This document shows, in pieces, positions 1 to 8,839 of a stretch of 15,988 bases of DNA. Position numbers and translations under genes: made by a program. The notes beneath the pieces are model-generated. The model saw nothing but the letters and a program-made list of their open reading frames with translations, was not told where the DNA came from and did no database searches. Position 1 is the first letter of the stretch; every line of letters begins with the position of its first letter. The stretch covers positions 1-15,988 of the forward strand of contig JAMQCK010000778.1 in the NCBI GenBank assembly GCA_024196135.1, in the 5' to 3' direction. The DNA is from Pleurotus ostreatus/Saccharomyces cerevisiae fusant (lineage: Eukaryota > Opisthokonta).

Positions 1-522
1 GGCATACTCTCGAGTCACGCTCGCACTCACGGTTTTTCTTTTGCTCATATTTTACATACACTGTAGATTAGATTAGATACCTCGCAGGCTGCAAGGCAGC
101 CTGCCGCATTAGGAAGAATCACCATCTCTACTCTTACCATTGTCTGCAGCTTGAATCAGCCTCCTATAGGAGAGGCTTTGAGCAGCAGGCACCGGAAGGG
201 CCGCCTCCCGCCTCGTCGTTGAGTCTAACTCCGACGCGGGCATTCACATATTCGATCTCACGCGCGCGCGTCGTTACACGCGCACTACACGCTACCCGAG
301 CGCTCCCGCGCCCGACCGTCGCCAACGGGCGACCACTCTGCACTCGCCCCTACCCGCTCGACTGGCGAGATCCCCACTCGCGGGCCCAGAGCTCCCGCAA
401 GGCTGATGCCGCAAGAGAGCACCTTGCAGCAGACTACTCCATCCCAATAGTCGTCACCGAAATCCATCATTAATGCAATAGACACCTCGAACGAATTGAG
501 CTCATTTTAGTATGATACCTTC
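1..522. other. Left flank without recognisable gene
   Basis: I see no convincing coding exon here. The open frames lack splice support and recognisable protein character. The stretch contains a perfect hairpin (84-104) and a 12-bp palindrome, CTCCTATAGGAG, at 161-172. It should include the 3' untranslated region of the minus-strand histone-chaperone-like gene that stops at 523. Part of a 5' region of a gene lying to the left is possible but not shown. Confidence 0.4.
84..104. repeat. Perfect 9-bp hairpin with 3-nt loop
   Basis: GCAGGCTGC (84-92) and its exact reverse complement (96-104) are separated by AAG. It lies about 420 bp beyond the stop codon of the 523-2175 gene, so a link to 3'-end formation of that transcript is only a guess. 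Confidence 0.6.
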
Positions 523-2175
523 TCATTCATCGTCACTCTGATCGGCCAGGAAGGCCATGATGCTTCGCGCCGCCGTACGCTAGCGCACGTCATGTCAGTA
601 GCAGACTAGCCACTGGAGTGACAGAAACTCACCCTCTTCGGCACGGCCTCTTCATTGCTAATGATCTTCTCGTCATCGCTGCCTCCCATCTCCTCGTCCG
701 ATGAGTCCGCCTTTGCAGCCTTCGCGTTCTTCGCGGCAGACCGAGACGAGCGTCCGGTCATCTTGGCGGCGAATTGCTGCACGTCCTCTGAAAGGTTGAG
801 GCATTAGCAAAATTCACGGATATAGCGGGAGGAGTGAGGATTATCCATGCAAAATGCGAGGAGGAATCCGTCGGACACTCACCTAGCTCCTGCTCCAATT
901 CCCTCTTCTCCCTGATCGCCTTCGCCTGCTCCAAGCTCATACGCCCCGTCATCCCGAGCTCGGCGAGCAGCTTGCGCAGCGCGCGAATCTGGTCGGAGGG
1001 CCGATCCGCGTTCTCAGCCTTGAAAAACTTGGACCAGACTTTGCGGACGCCGCAGGCGACGACGAAGGACTGAGGAACGGGTCAGCGAAAGTAAAGGGTG
1101 CACGCAAGGGGTGAGTCCGATAAGAAAAGTCAGGAACGGACCTTCAGGCGCTTTATCGTCTCCTCATCCTTGCTAAGCTCGGGTCCGGATTTCCTTGACC
1201 TGGTCTTGGTCTTCTCCTTCGTACCCTTGCCCTTCTCCTTCGTGCTCGACTTGCGCTTGCGCTTCGGAGGCTCGTCTATCAAGACGGACAGTTCCAAGTC
1301 GCTCTTCTATAGGTCAAGCATGAGGGATGGGTCTGGAGGTGCCAGAAATTAGCTACGTACATCGTCCGCCTCTTTTGGCGCCGGCTCTTGCGGTTCCTCT
1401 GAGGGTGAGCGCTCAACCTTCGCCGTCTTGGGTGGTTTCGCGTCCGCTCTGGATGTAGACTTGCGCTTCTTGCTGGGCTTGGTGTCCTTCTCCGTATCAT
1501 TCTCCTTTGTCGACCCATCGTTGTCCCCAGCATCCGGGGGCGCGTCTTCCTCATCTGAGTCGACGATGATGTCCTGCAATCGTATCTTCAGCACGGTGGG
1601 AGATGGAAGTGGTTCCAAGACGCACCCTCGACTTGAATTGCTTGCGCGCGCTCTTGGAGCGTGGCTTCGCCTCTTGCTCCTCTTCCTCGTCCGTGAACAG
1701 AGCAGCTTCCTCCGACTTGCGCTTCTTGCCTCGGCTCTTGTTCGTGTCAGACTTGGGTTCGGAAGTACTTTCAGGTTTAGATGTAGGCTTCGATGTGGGC
1801 GAACGCGCGGCCTCTTCCTCATCCTCATCCTCTTCCTCATCATCCTCTTCCTCATCATCATCTTCCTCCTGCACCTCCAATAAGTAGGTGCCGAACAGAG
1901 CCAGAGGATCACGCACAGCAGTTTCCCTCGTGACCTTCTTCAAGGGCTTCTTGTACTCGTCATCATCGAGGACTTTCCGTTCGAGGTCGAACTGCTGCTC
2001 GATCTCGCGTCGTACGCTGCTGGGCGTAACCTCGCTGTGTGAGTGGGACAAGTCAGTAATGCTGAGCTAGTCACAAGGAGCAGTAGACGCACTGCAGCCT
2101 GCCCTCCTTCTTAGCTTTGCGAACGATGTCGCGAGCCGCAGCTTCGAGCTCGTGTAGCGCGGGGATGTCGGACAT
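523..2175 (-). CDS. HIRIP3-like histone chaperone with DEK-C-like N-terminus
   Basis: Probable nuclear histone H2A/H2B chaperone. Seven exons with matching phases, 2175-2093, 2034-1626, 1573-1361, 1306-1142, 1069-883, 787-633 and 579-523, give 422 residues. Residues 8-60 (ARDIVRKA, then EVTPSSVRREIEQQF) resemble a DEK-C helical module. An almost unbroken Asp/Glu run covers 84-102 and is followed by Lys/Ser/Glu-rich disordered sequence. Residues 291-350 (VACGVRKVW, then LLAELGMTGRMSLEQAKAIR) match the conserved C-terminal block of HIRIP3. The tail is acidic and ends RSIMAFLADQSDDE. HIRIP3 proteins are known to bind HIRA and H2A-H2B; that role is transferred by similarity. The start is the first ATG of the DEK-C frame and faces the glycosylase gene across 178 bp. 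The last 53-nt intron is the least certain: without it the protein would end 8 residues after exon 6. Confidence 0.85.
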
Positions 2176-2353
2176 GAGGGTGGCCGTCAACAAGCGCGTC
2201 GCATCACGTTGACGTCACGCGTCAGCTGCCTCAACGGGACCAAACAAAAGATGCCTTTTCTAGGAGTACAAAGGACCGGACTTGCGGTCCGCACTTTAAT
2301 TCCGCTTGATCGCCCGTGGGGTTGCTCAAGTGCCTGCCTTGGGTCCTTCCACC
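2176..2353. promoter_or_regulatory. Divergent promoter with CRE-like and MluI-box-like motifs
   Basis: These 178 bp separate the two start codons and must hold both promoters. A perfect CRE/ATF palindrome, TGACGTCA, lies at 2210-2217, and its last A starts a perfect MluI cell-cycle box, ACGCGT (2217-2222). In yeasts ACGCGT is the MBF site of G1/S genes and TGACGTCA binds bZIP factors. I see no clear TATA box. That this pair co-regulates the histone chaperone and the DNA glycosylase is inference. Confidence 0.55.
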
Positions 2354-4319
2354 ATGTCCTCCGGTCTCGCAGACAAAGAAGTTGAAATGAAGACAGAGTC
2401 ACCGGAGGCCAAACTTCGGACGCAGCTGGCCTCCTTCGCATTTGCTAGCCCGAACACGGAGCCGCCAACCCTTCGTCGTTCGGCTCGCAAACCAGCCCCG
2501 CGTCGGTGGGCAACCAACGATATCCTGTCCGACGATGAGGATAACGACGAGCTGCCTCAGGTAGAAGTATCTTCTTCCAGAAAACGCCGTCTGAAGGAGG
2601 AGGAACACGACGACGTCAAACCCGTAGCTTCGTCCTCGTCCCGCAAGCGCGTCAAGAAGGAAGAGGGTTCGACTTCAACCTCGAGTCTTCGTCGCACACC
2701 CTCTACCATATCCCGCAAGCGCGTGAAGACGGAAGAAGACTATGCTTCGCCCGTGAAGAAAGCCAAGGCTGGATATGCGCCCCCGGAAACCTATGCGCAT
2801 CTCTCCCCTCTGCCAGACCACATCATTGACGAGCTGGACGGTACGTCCCGTTTGTGAAACTCTGCGTCCTTTACTGAATGAAATGCAGTACTGTTTTGCG
2901 GCTTTAAGTACGTCTAATGTTGCACTGTTCCGTCATGCGTCTCAACCACGTCTCCAGCCCAGGCGAGATGTCCGCAGAGACCGGTCACCACTTTGGCAAC
3001 CCTACCAACGCCTTCTGGCGCTCGCTTCATGGCTCGGGTACGGCTTCCCTCTGTTTCTGTAGCGCTACAGACCTGATAGCTGGTCATGACTCCTTTCAGG
3101 CCTTACAACGGCAGAGAAGGCGCTACATCCATCTGAGGACGGTACGATGCCGGAGCGATTCTCACTAGGCCTGGTGCGTTCCTCTGGTACATCTTCGCAC
3201 TCAATCTCTGACGCGGAGACATATAGACAAACCTGGTTACTCGACCGACGAACTCGGTCAGTATCGCACTTGCTATCCTTCCTTCTAGAATTCAGACCGT
3301 AGGATCACCTCTTCAACACAGCGACTGACACGTCTTTCAGGCCACTGAGCTCTCCGCAACCGAGATGCGCGCCGGCGCCGCAACTGTGCTCGCCAAAGCC
3401 GCTCAGCATCGACCTCGGATGGTATGCTACGTAGGAAACCAGATTGCAGACACCATGTACAAAGCGGTAATTGAGGTTTGTAGACATTCTTCCCCATCTC
3501 TCGAGGTTCCATTCATCAGAAGGCGGCGCGTCCGCGACTAGCTACTTGACTCTTTCGTATTCCTTCGCAAAATGCCCCTCGACTGACCCCGCTTCAGACC
3601 CATCTCATGCCTTCACCAGGCGGTCCCTCCAAGATCCCGCCTCGCGTCGCCAAGCGCAAGAATGCACCTCCACGACACGGGCTCGAACCATACAAGATCG
3701 TTCACGCAGAAGGTTCCGGCGCTGTACGAGAGACGCTGTTCTTCATCATGGGCTCGACTTCCGGTCGGGTGGCAAACTACGGAGTGCGTGTCTGCGTCTT
3801 TCTTGCTCTTCACTTTCTCCCTCCACTTTCTCCCTCCTTAGGTTCTACCTCCCCTCCCCATCCTGGCGCGTACTGTCTAGTCCTCTGATTGCCATGCTGC
3901 GTGCGTCTCACATTCTCGCTGACTCACCCGCTGCCCAGATGCCCGCCAAAATCAAGGCCTTCTCCGACCTCAAGGCGAGCGTCGAGGAAGCGAAGGCCGG
4001 CCGGTTGGATACCTCGGTCTTCGCGTTGGTGGATACGCGGAGCTTGGAGGCGGAGATTGGTATCCTGCGAGCGAAGGCGGATCTCGTGCAGGCGACGGTG
4101 AAGGCGGAGTTGGGCGATGCAGAGATGGAGGTCGAGCCACTCCCGACAGGCCTACTGGCGATGTCTGCAGAGGATTGTAAACCGTCGGCGAATGGATCCG
4201 GGGCTTTCGCCGACGCCGCATCGGAGGGCGTCTCTCCGAAGGTAGAAGACGACTCAGTCAAGGCAGAGGCCTGCACCTCGTCGCGACTTGATATTCCCGT
4301 CAAGCTGGAAGAGAGATGA
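2354..4319 (+). CDS. TDG: G/T(U) mismatch-specific thymine-DNA glycosylase
   Basis: Base-excision repair enzyme of the TDG/Mug family, which removes thymine or uracil mispaired with guanine. Eight exons, 2354-2840, 2889-2907, 2958-3037, 3100-3173, 3227-3256, 3341-3475, 3598-3783 and 3939-4319, give 463 residues. Residues 1-162 form a disordered basic tail with three SRKR-type nuclear-localisation clusters (76-81, 97-102, 120-125). The active-site block starts at 163: LFCGFNPG, with N169 as the family's catalytic Asn (its codon is split by intron 2), then GHHFGNPTNAFW (178-189) and GLTNLVTRPT (219-228). The second catalytic-site loop reads MGSTSGR (326-332), where Pro is usual at the second position (MPSTSGR, MPSSSAR). 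Several psi-K-x-E SUMO consensus sites flank the domain. The start is the first ATG and has a good context (CCACCATG). The intron 6 donor, GTTTGT, is weak. Confidence 0.92.
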
Positions 4320-4602
4320 CGACGTTTGCTTGCGGGGCAGATTCGTATGTCTACTCAATGGTGTGGACTATGCTGCGCCCTTCCTTGTTTTCCAGAGATA
4401 TACCTGCTCACGAATATGCCCATACCAGCATCCAAATCGAAGCTGCGATGTCGTGGTGGGCACGAACGATAGCTAAGCGTACAGGAGGGTAGTTACACTT
4501 GATAGACGAACTTGCCCGTCATAGTGAAAGTCATGTAGAGGTCGTGCCTACGCGGTGTGCGATGTGCACCCACACGGTCGGCAGAACATGCTTCGAATGG
4601 TA

Positions 4603-5202
4603 CTACGCAATAGTAGCGGGCAGAATCTCGGGCACGTACGGTAAGAGATAGTACAACTTCTCAAGTTGGTCAATATTGGACCATAGTTCAGCCCAAACCT
4701 GCTCAGGCTCGTCGGCCTCGCCAGTAGGCTCATCCATGCCAGTGAGCGACATGGCGGCCCGTAATCGGACCCGGATGGATGCAGCCGCACATATCTCTGT
4801 CAGATGGATGAGGAAGTAGTCTGCCAATCTGACCTCCGCTTCCCATGACTCGGCGGCAGGGGCGATATGAGTACCGCTGAACAAGAAAGCACCCTTCGTA
4901 TTGCCGCACACGGTCGGCTTGTTTGTATCCCATTCATCGAACATGGGAGGGTAGGCACAGATTTTCTCTCCATCTGCATAGCAGGAGATCGTCCAAACGA
5001 GGACCCAAATCAGGGCTTCGAGGTCGTGGCGGTATAGGTGTTCGATTGTGCGGGGGGGCCCTCGAGCGGTAAGAAGGCTGACGGCCATAAATTCGACCGT
5101 GCCGATGCGTCTGTGTTGTCCGGGTTCCCTAACGTCTTTAGATATGTCCCAGTCATTGACGACACAGACATTAGCAAGAGACGAGAGCGCGAGAGACGAC
5201 AT
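4603..5202 (-). CDS. FunK1-type kinase fragment A (C-lobe only)
   Basis: Fragment of a fungal-type protein kinase domain, about 199 residues from the in-frame ATG at 5202. It begins just before the DFG-equivalent (VVNDWDISKD), then reads GTVEFMAVSLL, HLYRHDLEALIWVLVW and, near the end, DEPEQVWAELW. All are FunK1 C-lobe landmarks shared with the copies at 7669, 8821 and 10603. The frame stays open upstream to 5505. There CPSVCMVVRGKP could be a decayed HRD-PSLNNLMV catalytic loop, but I see neither an ATP-binding lobe nor a convincing splice acceptor. It is probably a truncated paralogue or pseudogene. It converges on the glycosylase gene (283-bp gap) and is divergent from the reductase. FunK1 functions are largely unknown. 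Confidence 0.6.
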   Translation of the reverse strand: MSSLALSSLANVCVVNDWDISKDVREPGQHRRIGTVEFMAVSLLTARGPPRTIEHLYRHDLEALIWVLVWTISCYADGEKICAYPPMFDEWDTNKPTVCGNTKGAFLFSGTHIAPAAESWEAEVRLADYFLIHLTEICAAASIRVRLRAAMSLTGMDEPTGEADEPEQVWAELWSNIDQLEKLYYLLPYVPEILPATIA

Positions 5203-5407
5203 GGGTGTTGTGGTCGACCCGTTGACGGTGATGTCGGCGATTGCCGCAAGAAACCTCCTACGCCACAAAATGATATTCCCACGTTCAGCTTCGGCGTCGT
5301 CAGGCTTGCCTCTTACCACCATGCACACGCTGGGGCATAGCGCCGACCTTATCTTGTCTATCCGTTCTCTACGCATGCGAATGATAGACCCTTCACGATG
5401 ATTATTG

Positions 5408-5570
5408 CCGAGTCGGCCATGTTTCAGGGACCGAGGACCGCAGGACCGAGTCGGGCGGAGGTCGACTCGGAGGGACTTGCCACAAAAATGCGGACCGAGT
5501 CGCAATCTACTGACTCGCGAACTACTTTCTGGAGTGCCTACCGACTCGGACTTCCCCGCATATATATGGG
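5408..5570 (+). promoter_or_regulatory. Reductase promoter: repeated CCGAGTCG motif and TATA box
   Basis: The 8-mer CCGAGTCG occurs at 5408, 5446 and 5495. Its reverse complement CGACTCGG occurs at 5463 and 5542, and a further GACTCG lies at 5512. An ATATATA stretch near 5560-5567, framed by CCCC and GGGG, is a good TATA box about 95 bp before the reductase ATG at 5659. The motif set looks like a multi-site binding platform for one factor. The GACTC core recalls bZIP (Gcn4/AP-1-like) half sites, but the factor is unknown. Confidence 0.6.
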
Positions 5571-5658
5571 GAAAAATAGCAGCAATCGACGTCGGCGCCT
5601 AATTCAACTTGTCGCATACGCACCCTAACCTCTGCACCATTCTCCCAACCAACCAGCC

Positions 5659-7426
5659 ATGGCCCCCGTTCCGAACCCGCGCGTGATGTACGCGAAGCCA
5701 ATTCCTCAGGGAGCGTGGCCTGTTGTTGGCGAGCATCTCGTCTACGACAATTCGCGCACCATTGACCCCGATACCGTAACGCTGAATGGCGGCTTTCTGA
5801 CGAAGGCTCTGTATTTGAGGTGAGCTTCCTTTCCAATTCGCCAGGACTTATACTAACGCAGCTCAAGCCCTGAACCATACATGCGGGAGAGGATGCGCGA
5901 GGAGCACATCGCGAGCTACAGCAGCCCTATGCTGGCGGGTGCACCGTGAGTACGATTTACGCGACTCTTCATGCGGTACTTCTAACCAATGCCTGCAGCG
6001 TCGTTGGTCTCTGCGTCATGCAGGTTGTGCGCTCCGAGAAGCCTGAGCTCAAGCCAGGCGACCTCGTCTACGGCGCGTCGCATTGGGAGCTGTACACCGT
6101 CCAGCCGTATATGGAGGGTAATTCCGAGCCCCGGTCTTCGTCATACGCATGCTTACGATTGATTCATAGCCCGCCGCAACTGGAATCCCGCTGAGTGGCC
6201 ATGGTGGACGCCAAACATGGACGATTTCGGCGATGCGCAAAAGGTGAGCGTCGTCAACATCGATTGACTATGACCTTGCTGACCATCCCTTCCCCAGATC
6301 CCTGACCCGGAGGGGGCTTTCTCGTTGGCGAAGTACTGCAGTGTAGCTGGCTCGCCGGGTATGACTGCGTACGTCAGTTGGAAGAAGTACGCAAATGCGA
6401 AGAAGGTTCGTCTTGTGTTTCATATCCCAGTTGGAGGTGGCTAACAGCTGCTTCCGCAGGGAGAAACCGTGTTCGTCTCCGCGGGGGCATCTGCCGTCGG
6501 GAGGTGGGCATGAATCTTGGACGACCTGAACCTCCGACTGACCGCGTATCGATAGCTTGATCATCCAGCTTGCGAAGCTCGACGGGTATATCGTTCGTAG
6601 TCTGGAATTGCCGTACAATCTACTAACCTACCTTGCACAGGATGAAAGTGATCGCCTCGGCAGGGTCAGCCTTCTCGTGCATTCGTGCCTTGCCTGCCCC
6701 AGTACTGACGTCCCCTTTCTAGCTCGGACGCTAAAGTCGAGTACCTACGCTCGCTGGGATGCGATGTACCCTTCAACTACAAGAAGAAGCCGTACAAGGA
6801 GGTATTGGAGGAGCATGGGCCGCTTGACGTCTACTATGTGCGTTTGATTCGACCCAAACATTTCGTGAACGTCGTGACTGAACATTTCGTGAACGTTCTG
6901 TCTCAACATTTACTGAACGTCGTGGTTGAACATCTCCCGAACGTCGTGACTGACTTCCTTGCAGGACAACGTCGGCGCCGAGGCTCTCGCGGCAGCTCTC
7001 GACAACATGAACTTGTTCGGACGCGTCATCATTTGTGGACAGGTCGCGGAGTACAACGTCGCGCCCGAGGATCGCTTCGGAATCAAGGTGAGTGCTGTCG
7101 CTGCTGCATACCCCGGTACACCGGACGGTCGAGCTTCTCCGTTATCGCTGTCCCCGTTCCTTACTCACTCCCCATCCCCACAGAACACCGACATGATCTT
7201 CAAGCGCAACGTCACCGTCTCCGGCTTCCTCGCGCCCTACATCGCCGGCGAGTACATGGGCAAGTTCCTCGAGGACGTGCCGCGCATGCTCGCGGAGGGG
7301 AAGCTGAAGAGCACAGAGCGGATCTACGAGGGTATGGAGGCGGCGCCGCAGGCGTTCGTGGACATGCTGAAGGGTGGGTGGGATACGGCGGAGGGGAAGG
7401 TGGTGGTGTCGCTTGTGGGGATGTAA
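5659..7426 (+). CDS. NADP-dependent alkenal/enone double-bond reductase (MDR family)
   Basis: Zinc-independent medium-chain reductase of the leukotriene B4 dehydrogenase / alkenal reductase type, expected to reduce C=C bonds of reactive enals or enones with NADPH in the cytosol. Eleven exons, 5659-5819, 5868-5945, 5999-6117, 6170-6243, 6298-6405, 6460-6503, 6556-6585, 6641-6664, 6723-6837, 6965-7087 and 7184-7426, all in phase, give 372 residues. Landmarks are LSPEPYMRERM (normally VDPYMRGRM), GDLVYGASHWELY, the nucleotide-binding loop VFVSAGASAVGS (184-195), DVYYDNVG (248-255) and the closing MEAAPQAFVDML. Family members are about 340-350 residues, so the size fits. Intron 1 has a perfect TACTAAC branch site and two in-frame acceptors 6 nt apart (5861, 5867). 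I chose the distal one because the first is only 5 nt from the branch A. Introns 9 and 10 have no in-frame stop. Confidence 0.93.
6857..6952 (+). repeat. 24-bp minisatellite x4 inside reductase intron 9
   Basis: Four adjacent 24-nt units (6857-6880, 6881-6904, 6905-6928, 6929-6952), each starting AACAT and sharing the core GAACGT. They fill most of the 127-nt intron. The array reads open in the exon frame as an eight-residue repeat (HFVNVVTE-like). The intron length is not a multiple of three, so retention would shift the frame downstream. Confidence 0.9.
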
Positions 7427-7501
7427 GGTCGCTTGTAGGAATGTAGGGTAACGCGCTCGTTGGGATGTAAGGCAACTCGCTCGTTGGAATGTAAGGTAAC
7501 G
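7410..7501 (+). repeat. Minisatellite spanning the reductase stop codon
   Basis: Units at 7410-7429 (20 nt), 7430-7453, 7454-7477 and 7478-7501 (24 nt each), sharing the pattern CGCTNGTNGGRATGTARGG. The first unit encodes the final SLVGM and contains the TAA stop. The others extend into the 3' untranslated region, so the array seems to have grown from the end of the coding sequence. Confidence 0.85.
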
Positions 7502-7668
7502 CGCCACATATCCAATTTTCTGCATGATGACCACGATACCCTCTCCCATCTCGATTCAAAAGCGTCGTGCGCGGCATGTCACTGCGGCAGGATGAAGCGC
7601 AAGATATCCACAAACGTCAATGGCACGTAACCCGAGTTCATAAATTCTACATGCCACCCTCCGCATCA

Positions 7669-8451
7669 CTAATCAGCAACCAAATCGACCAAATAAAGAA
7701 GGGCACGGTGCCTCTGGCCCACATTCTTAAGGACCTGCAGAAATTCCTTCCAGTCCTTCTCCGGTGCATCTTCTTCCTCCGGAGGAGCAGCATTCTCCGT
7801 CACGTCCCACACTACTTCGGCCTGTCTGTTGTGTAATCTAAACAGATAAAATAGAAGAGAATCCGCTAGACTGCCTTCCGCTGCCCATGTCGAGGGCGGC
7901 CCTGCAGCCCACGTTGCGGTCGGCTCTACAGCCTGAAATCCAAAGTGGAGAAGTCTGAACTTGCCGCCCTGGCAACGTTTCACGTCACCGCATACCCAGT
8001 CTCTGAACAGTTCGGGCAAGGAATCGAGTCGCCGGGCATTCTCGACGCAGCGAGGCGATGCGCCATCCTCGACGCAGCACGCGACCCAGATGAAGACCCA
8101 GATGAAGGCTTCGAGGTCGTGGCGGTACAGATGCTCGAGGTCACGGAGGCGGTACAAATGCCCAACTACGCCAGTAAACGCGTCGTGGAGGATGTCGATG
8201 GCGGCGAAGGTGACGCTGGGAGGTGAGGGCAGCAATCCTGCGACATGCGAGGGGAGACGTGTGTTGGTGGTGGAGAGCGGGGATGCATCGCTGGCAGGGA
8301 GCGGGGACGCGTCGCTGGAGAGATCCCAATCGTTCAGCACAGCGCTAGCCATCACTCCAGGAGAAGCGTCCATGGATGGGATGGCGATTGGTCGTAGGCA
8401 GGGATGAACGTCGCTCGTAGGCGCGAATGACGCTCTCTCGCAGCCTGGCAC
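7669..8451 (-). CDS. FunK1-type kinase fragment B (C-lobe only)
   Basis: An open frame of 260 residues with FunK1 C-lobe landmarks: VLNDWDLSSD (DFG-equivalent), HLYRHDLEAFIWVFIW, then RLDSLPELFRDW and DAPEKDWKEFL near the end. Plausible starts are 8451, 8373 or 8352, the last just before the NDWD motif. No ATP-binding lobe or HRD loop is visible upstream. A good splice donor (GTGAGT, reading down from about 8681) suggests an earlier exon that I cannot identify. Small tandem duplications distort the domain: SDASPLP/SDASPLS, LYRLRDLEHLYRHDLEA, and FIWVFIW from a doubled 12-mer. The GTxxFMA segment of the other copies has become VTFAAIDIL. It lies in tandem with copy C on the same strand. Probably a degenerating paralogue. 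Confidence 0.6.
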   Translation of the reverse strand: MPGCERASFAPTSDVHPCLRPIAIPSMDASPGVMASAVLNDWDLSSDASPLPASDASPLSTTNTRLPSHVAGLLPSPPSVTFAAIDILHDAFTGVVGHLYRLRDLEHLYRHDLEAFIWVFIWVACCVEDGASPRCVENARRLDSLPELFRDWVCGDVKRCQGGKFRLLHFGFQAVEPTATWAAGPPSTWAAEGSLADSLLFYLFRLHNRQAEVVWDVTENAAPPEEEDAPEKDWKEFLQVLKNVGQRHRALLYLVDLVAD

Positions 8452-8570
8452 GCGAATGACGGTCGCTCGCAGCCTAGCGCGCGACGACGACGCGGCGTAG
8501 GCAACGTACGCCTCGCATGCGGCGTGAGGACGTGTCGCACGAGGACATAACTAGCAAAGAACGCTGAGAT

Positions 8571-8662
8571 AGCATGAAGTTGAGGCCTGGATAACATGCT
8601 GTCGAGGCTTGGATAACATGAAGTCGAGGCTTGAATAATCAACATGCAGTCGAGGCATGAAC
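8571..8662 (-). repeat. 22-bp minisatellite x4 upstream of FunK1 copy B
   Basis: Units at 8571-8592, 8593-8614, 8615-8636 and 8641-8662 (a 4-nt insertion precedes the last) share ACATGNNGTCGAGGCTTG. They lie between the start of copy B and a GTGAGT donor-like site on the minus strand, so they may occupy an intron of B's transcript. A separate imperfect duplication of about 29 nt (CGCGAATGAC core) precedes them at about 8400-8480. Confidence 0.85.
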
Positions 8663-8759
8663 ACGTACCGAACTCACCTTGCAGACCATCCCTGAGCGAA
8701 TATTCACGCATGCCAGCGCGGTGGAAAAGCTTGCATTAGCGAGTACTGCTATACTCGAG

Positions 8760-8839
8760 TAGGCCAGTGTTGCTATAGGCGGGTGTTGCTATAGGCGAGT
8801 GTTGCTACAGGCGAGTGCTGCTATAGGCGAGTCTTGCTA
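8760..8839 (-). repeat. 16-bp minisatellite x5 spanning the FunK1-C stop codon
   Basis: On the minus strand five 16-nt units, 8839-8824, 8823-8808, 8807-8792, 8791-8776 and 8775-8760, follow TAGCAACACTCGCCTA with few changes. The first unit encodes the C-terminal SKTRL, and the TAG that opens the second unit is the stop codon (8823-8821). The remaining units lie in the 3' flank, and a broken sixth copy follows. Confidence 0.9.

Noticed and set aside
219..473. Plus-strand open frame of 84 codons near the left edge
   Set aside because: Pro/Arg/Thr-rich composition typical of random frames in GC-rich DNA, with no splice or start support.
1428..1883. Plus-strand frame antisense to the histone-chaperone gene
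   Set aside because: Long Leu/Ser runs are the mirror of the acidic and Lys-rich codons on the real strand.
6805..7446. Long plus-strand frame running through reductase intron 9
   Set aside because: After the intron it is out of frame with the conserved reductase exons and becomes Arg/Gly-rich. The spliced model keeps all family motifs.
8670..8711. REYSLRDGLQ before a GTGAGT donor as the HRD exon of FunK1-B
   Set aside because: Only LRD resembles the HRD loop. Neither the Asn nor the PSLNN segment follows, and the neighbouring sequence gives no FunK1 signal.
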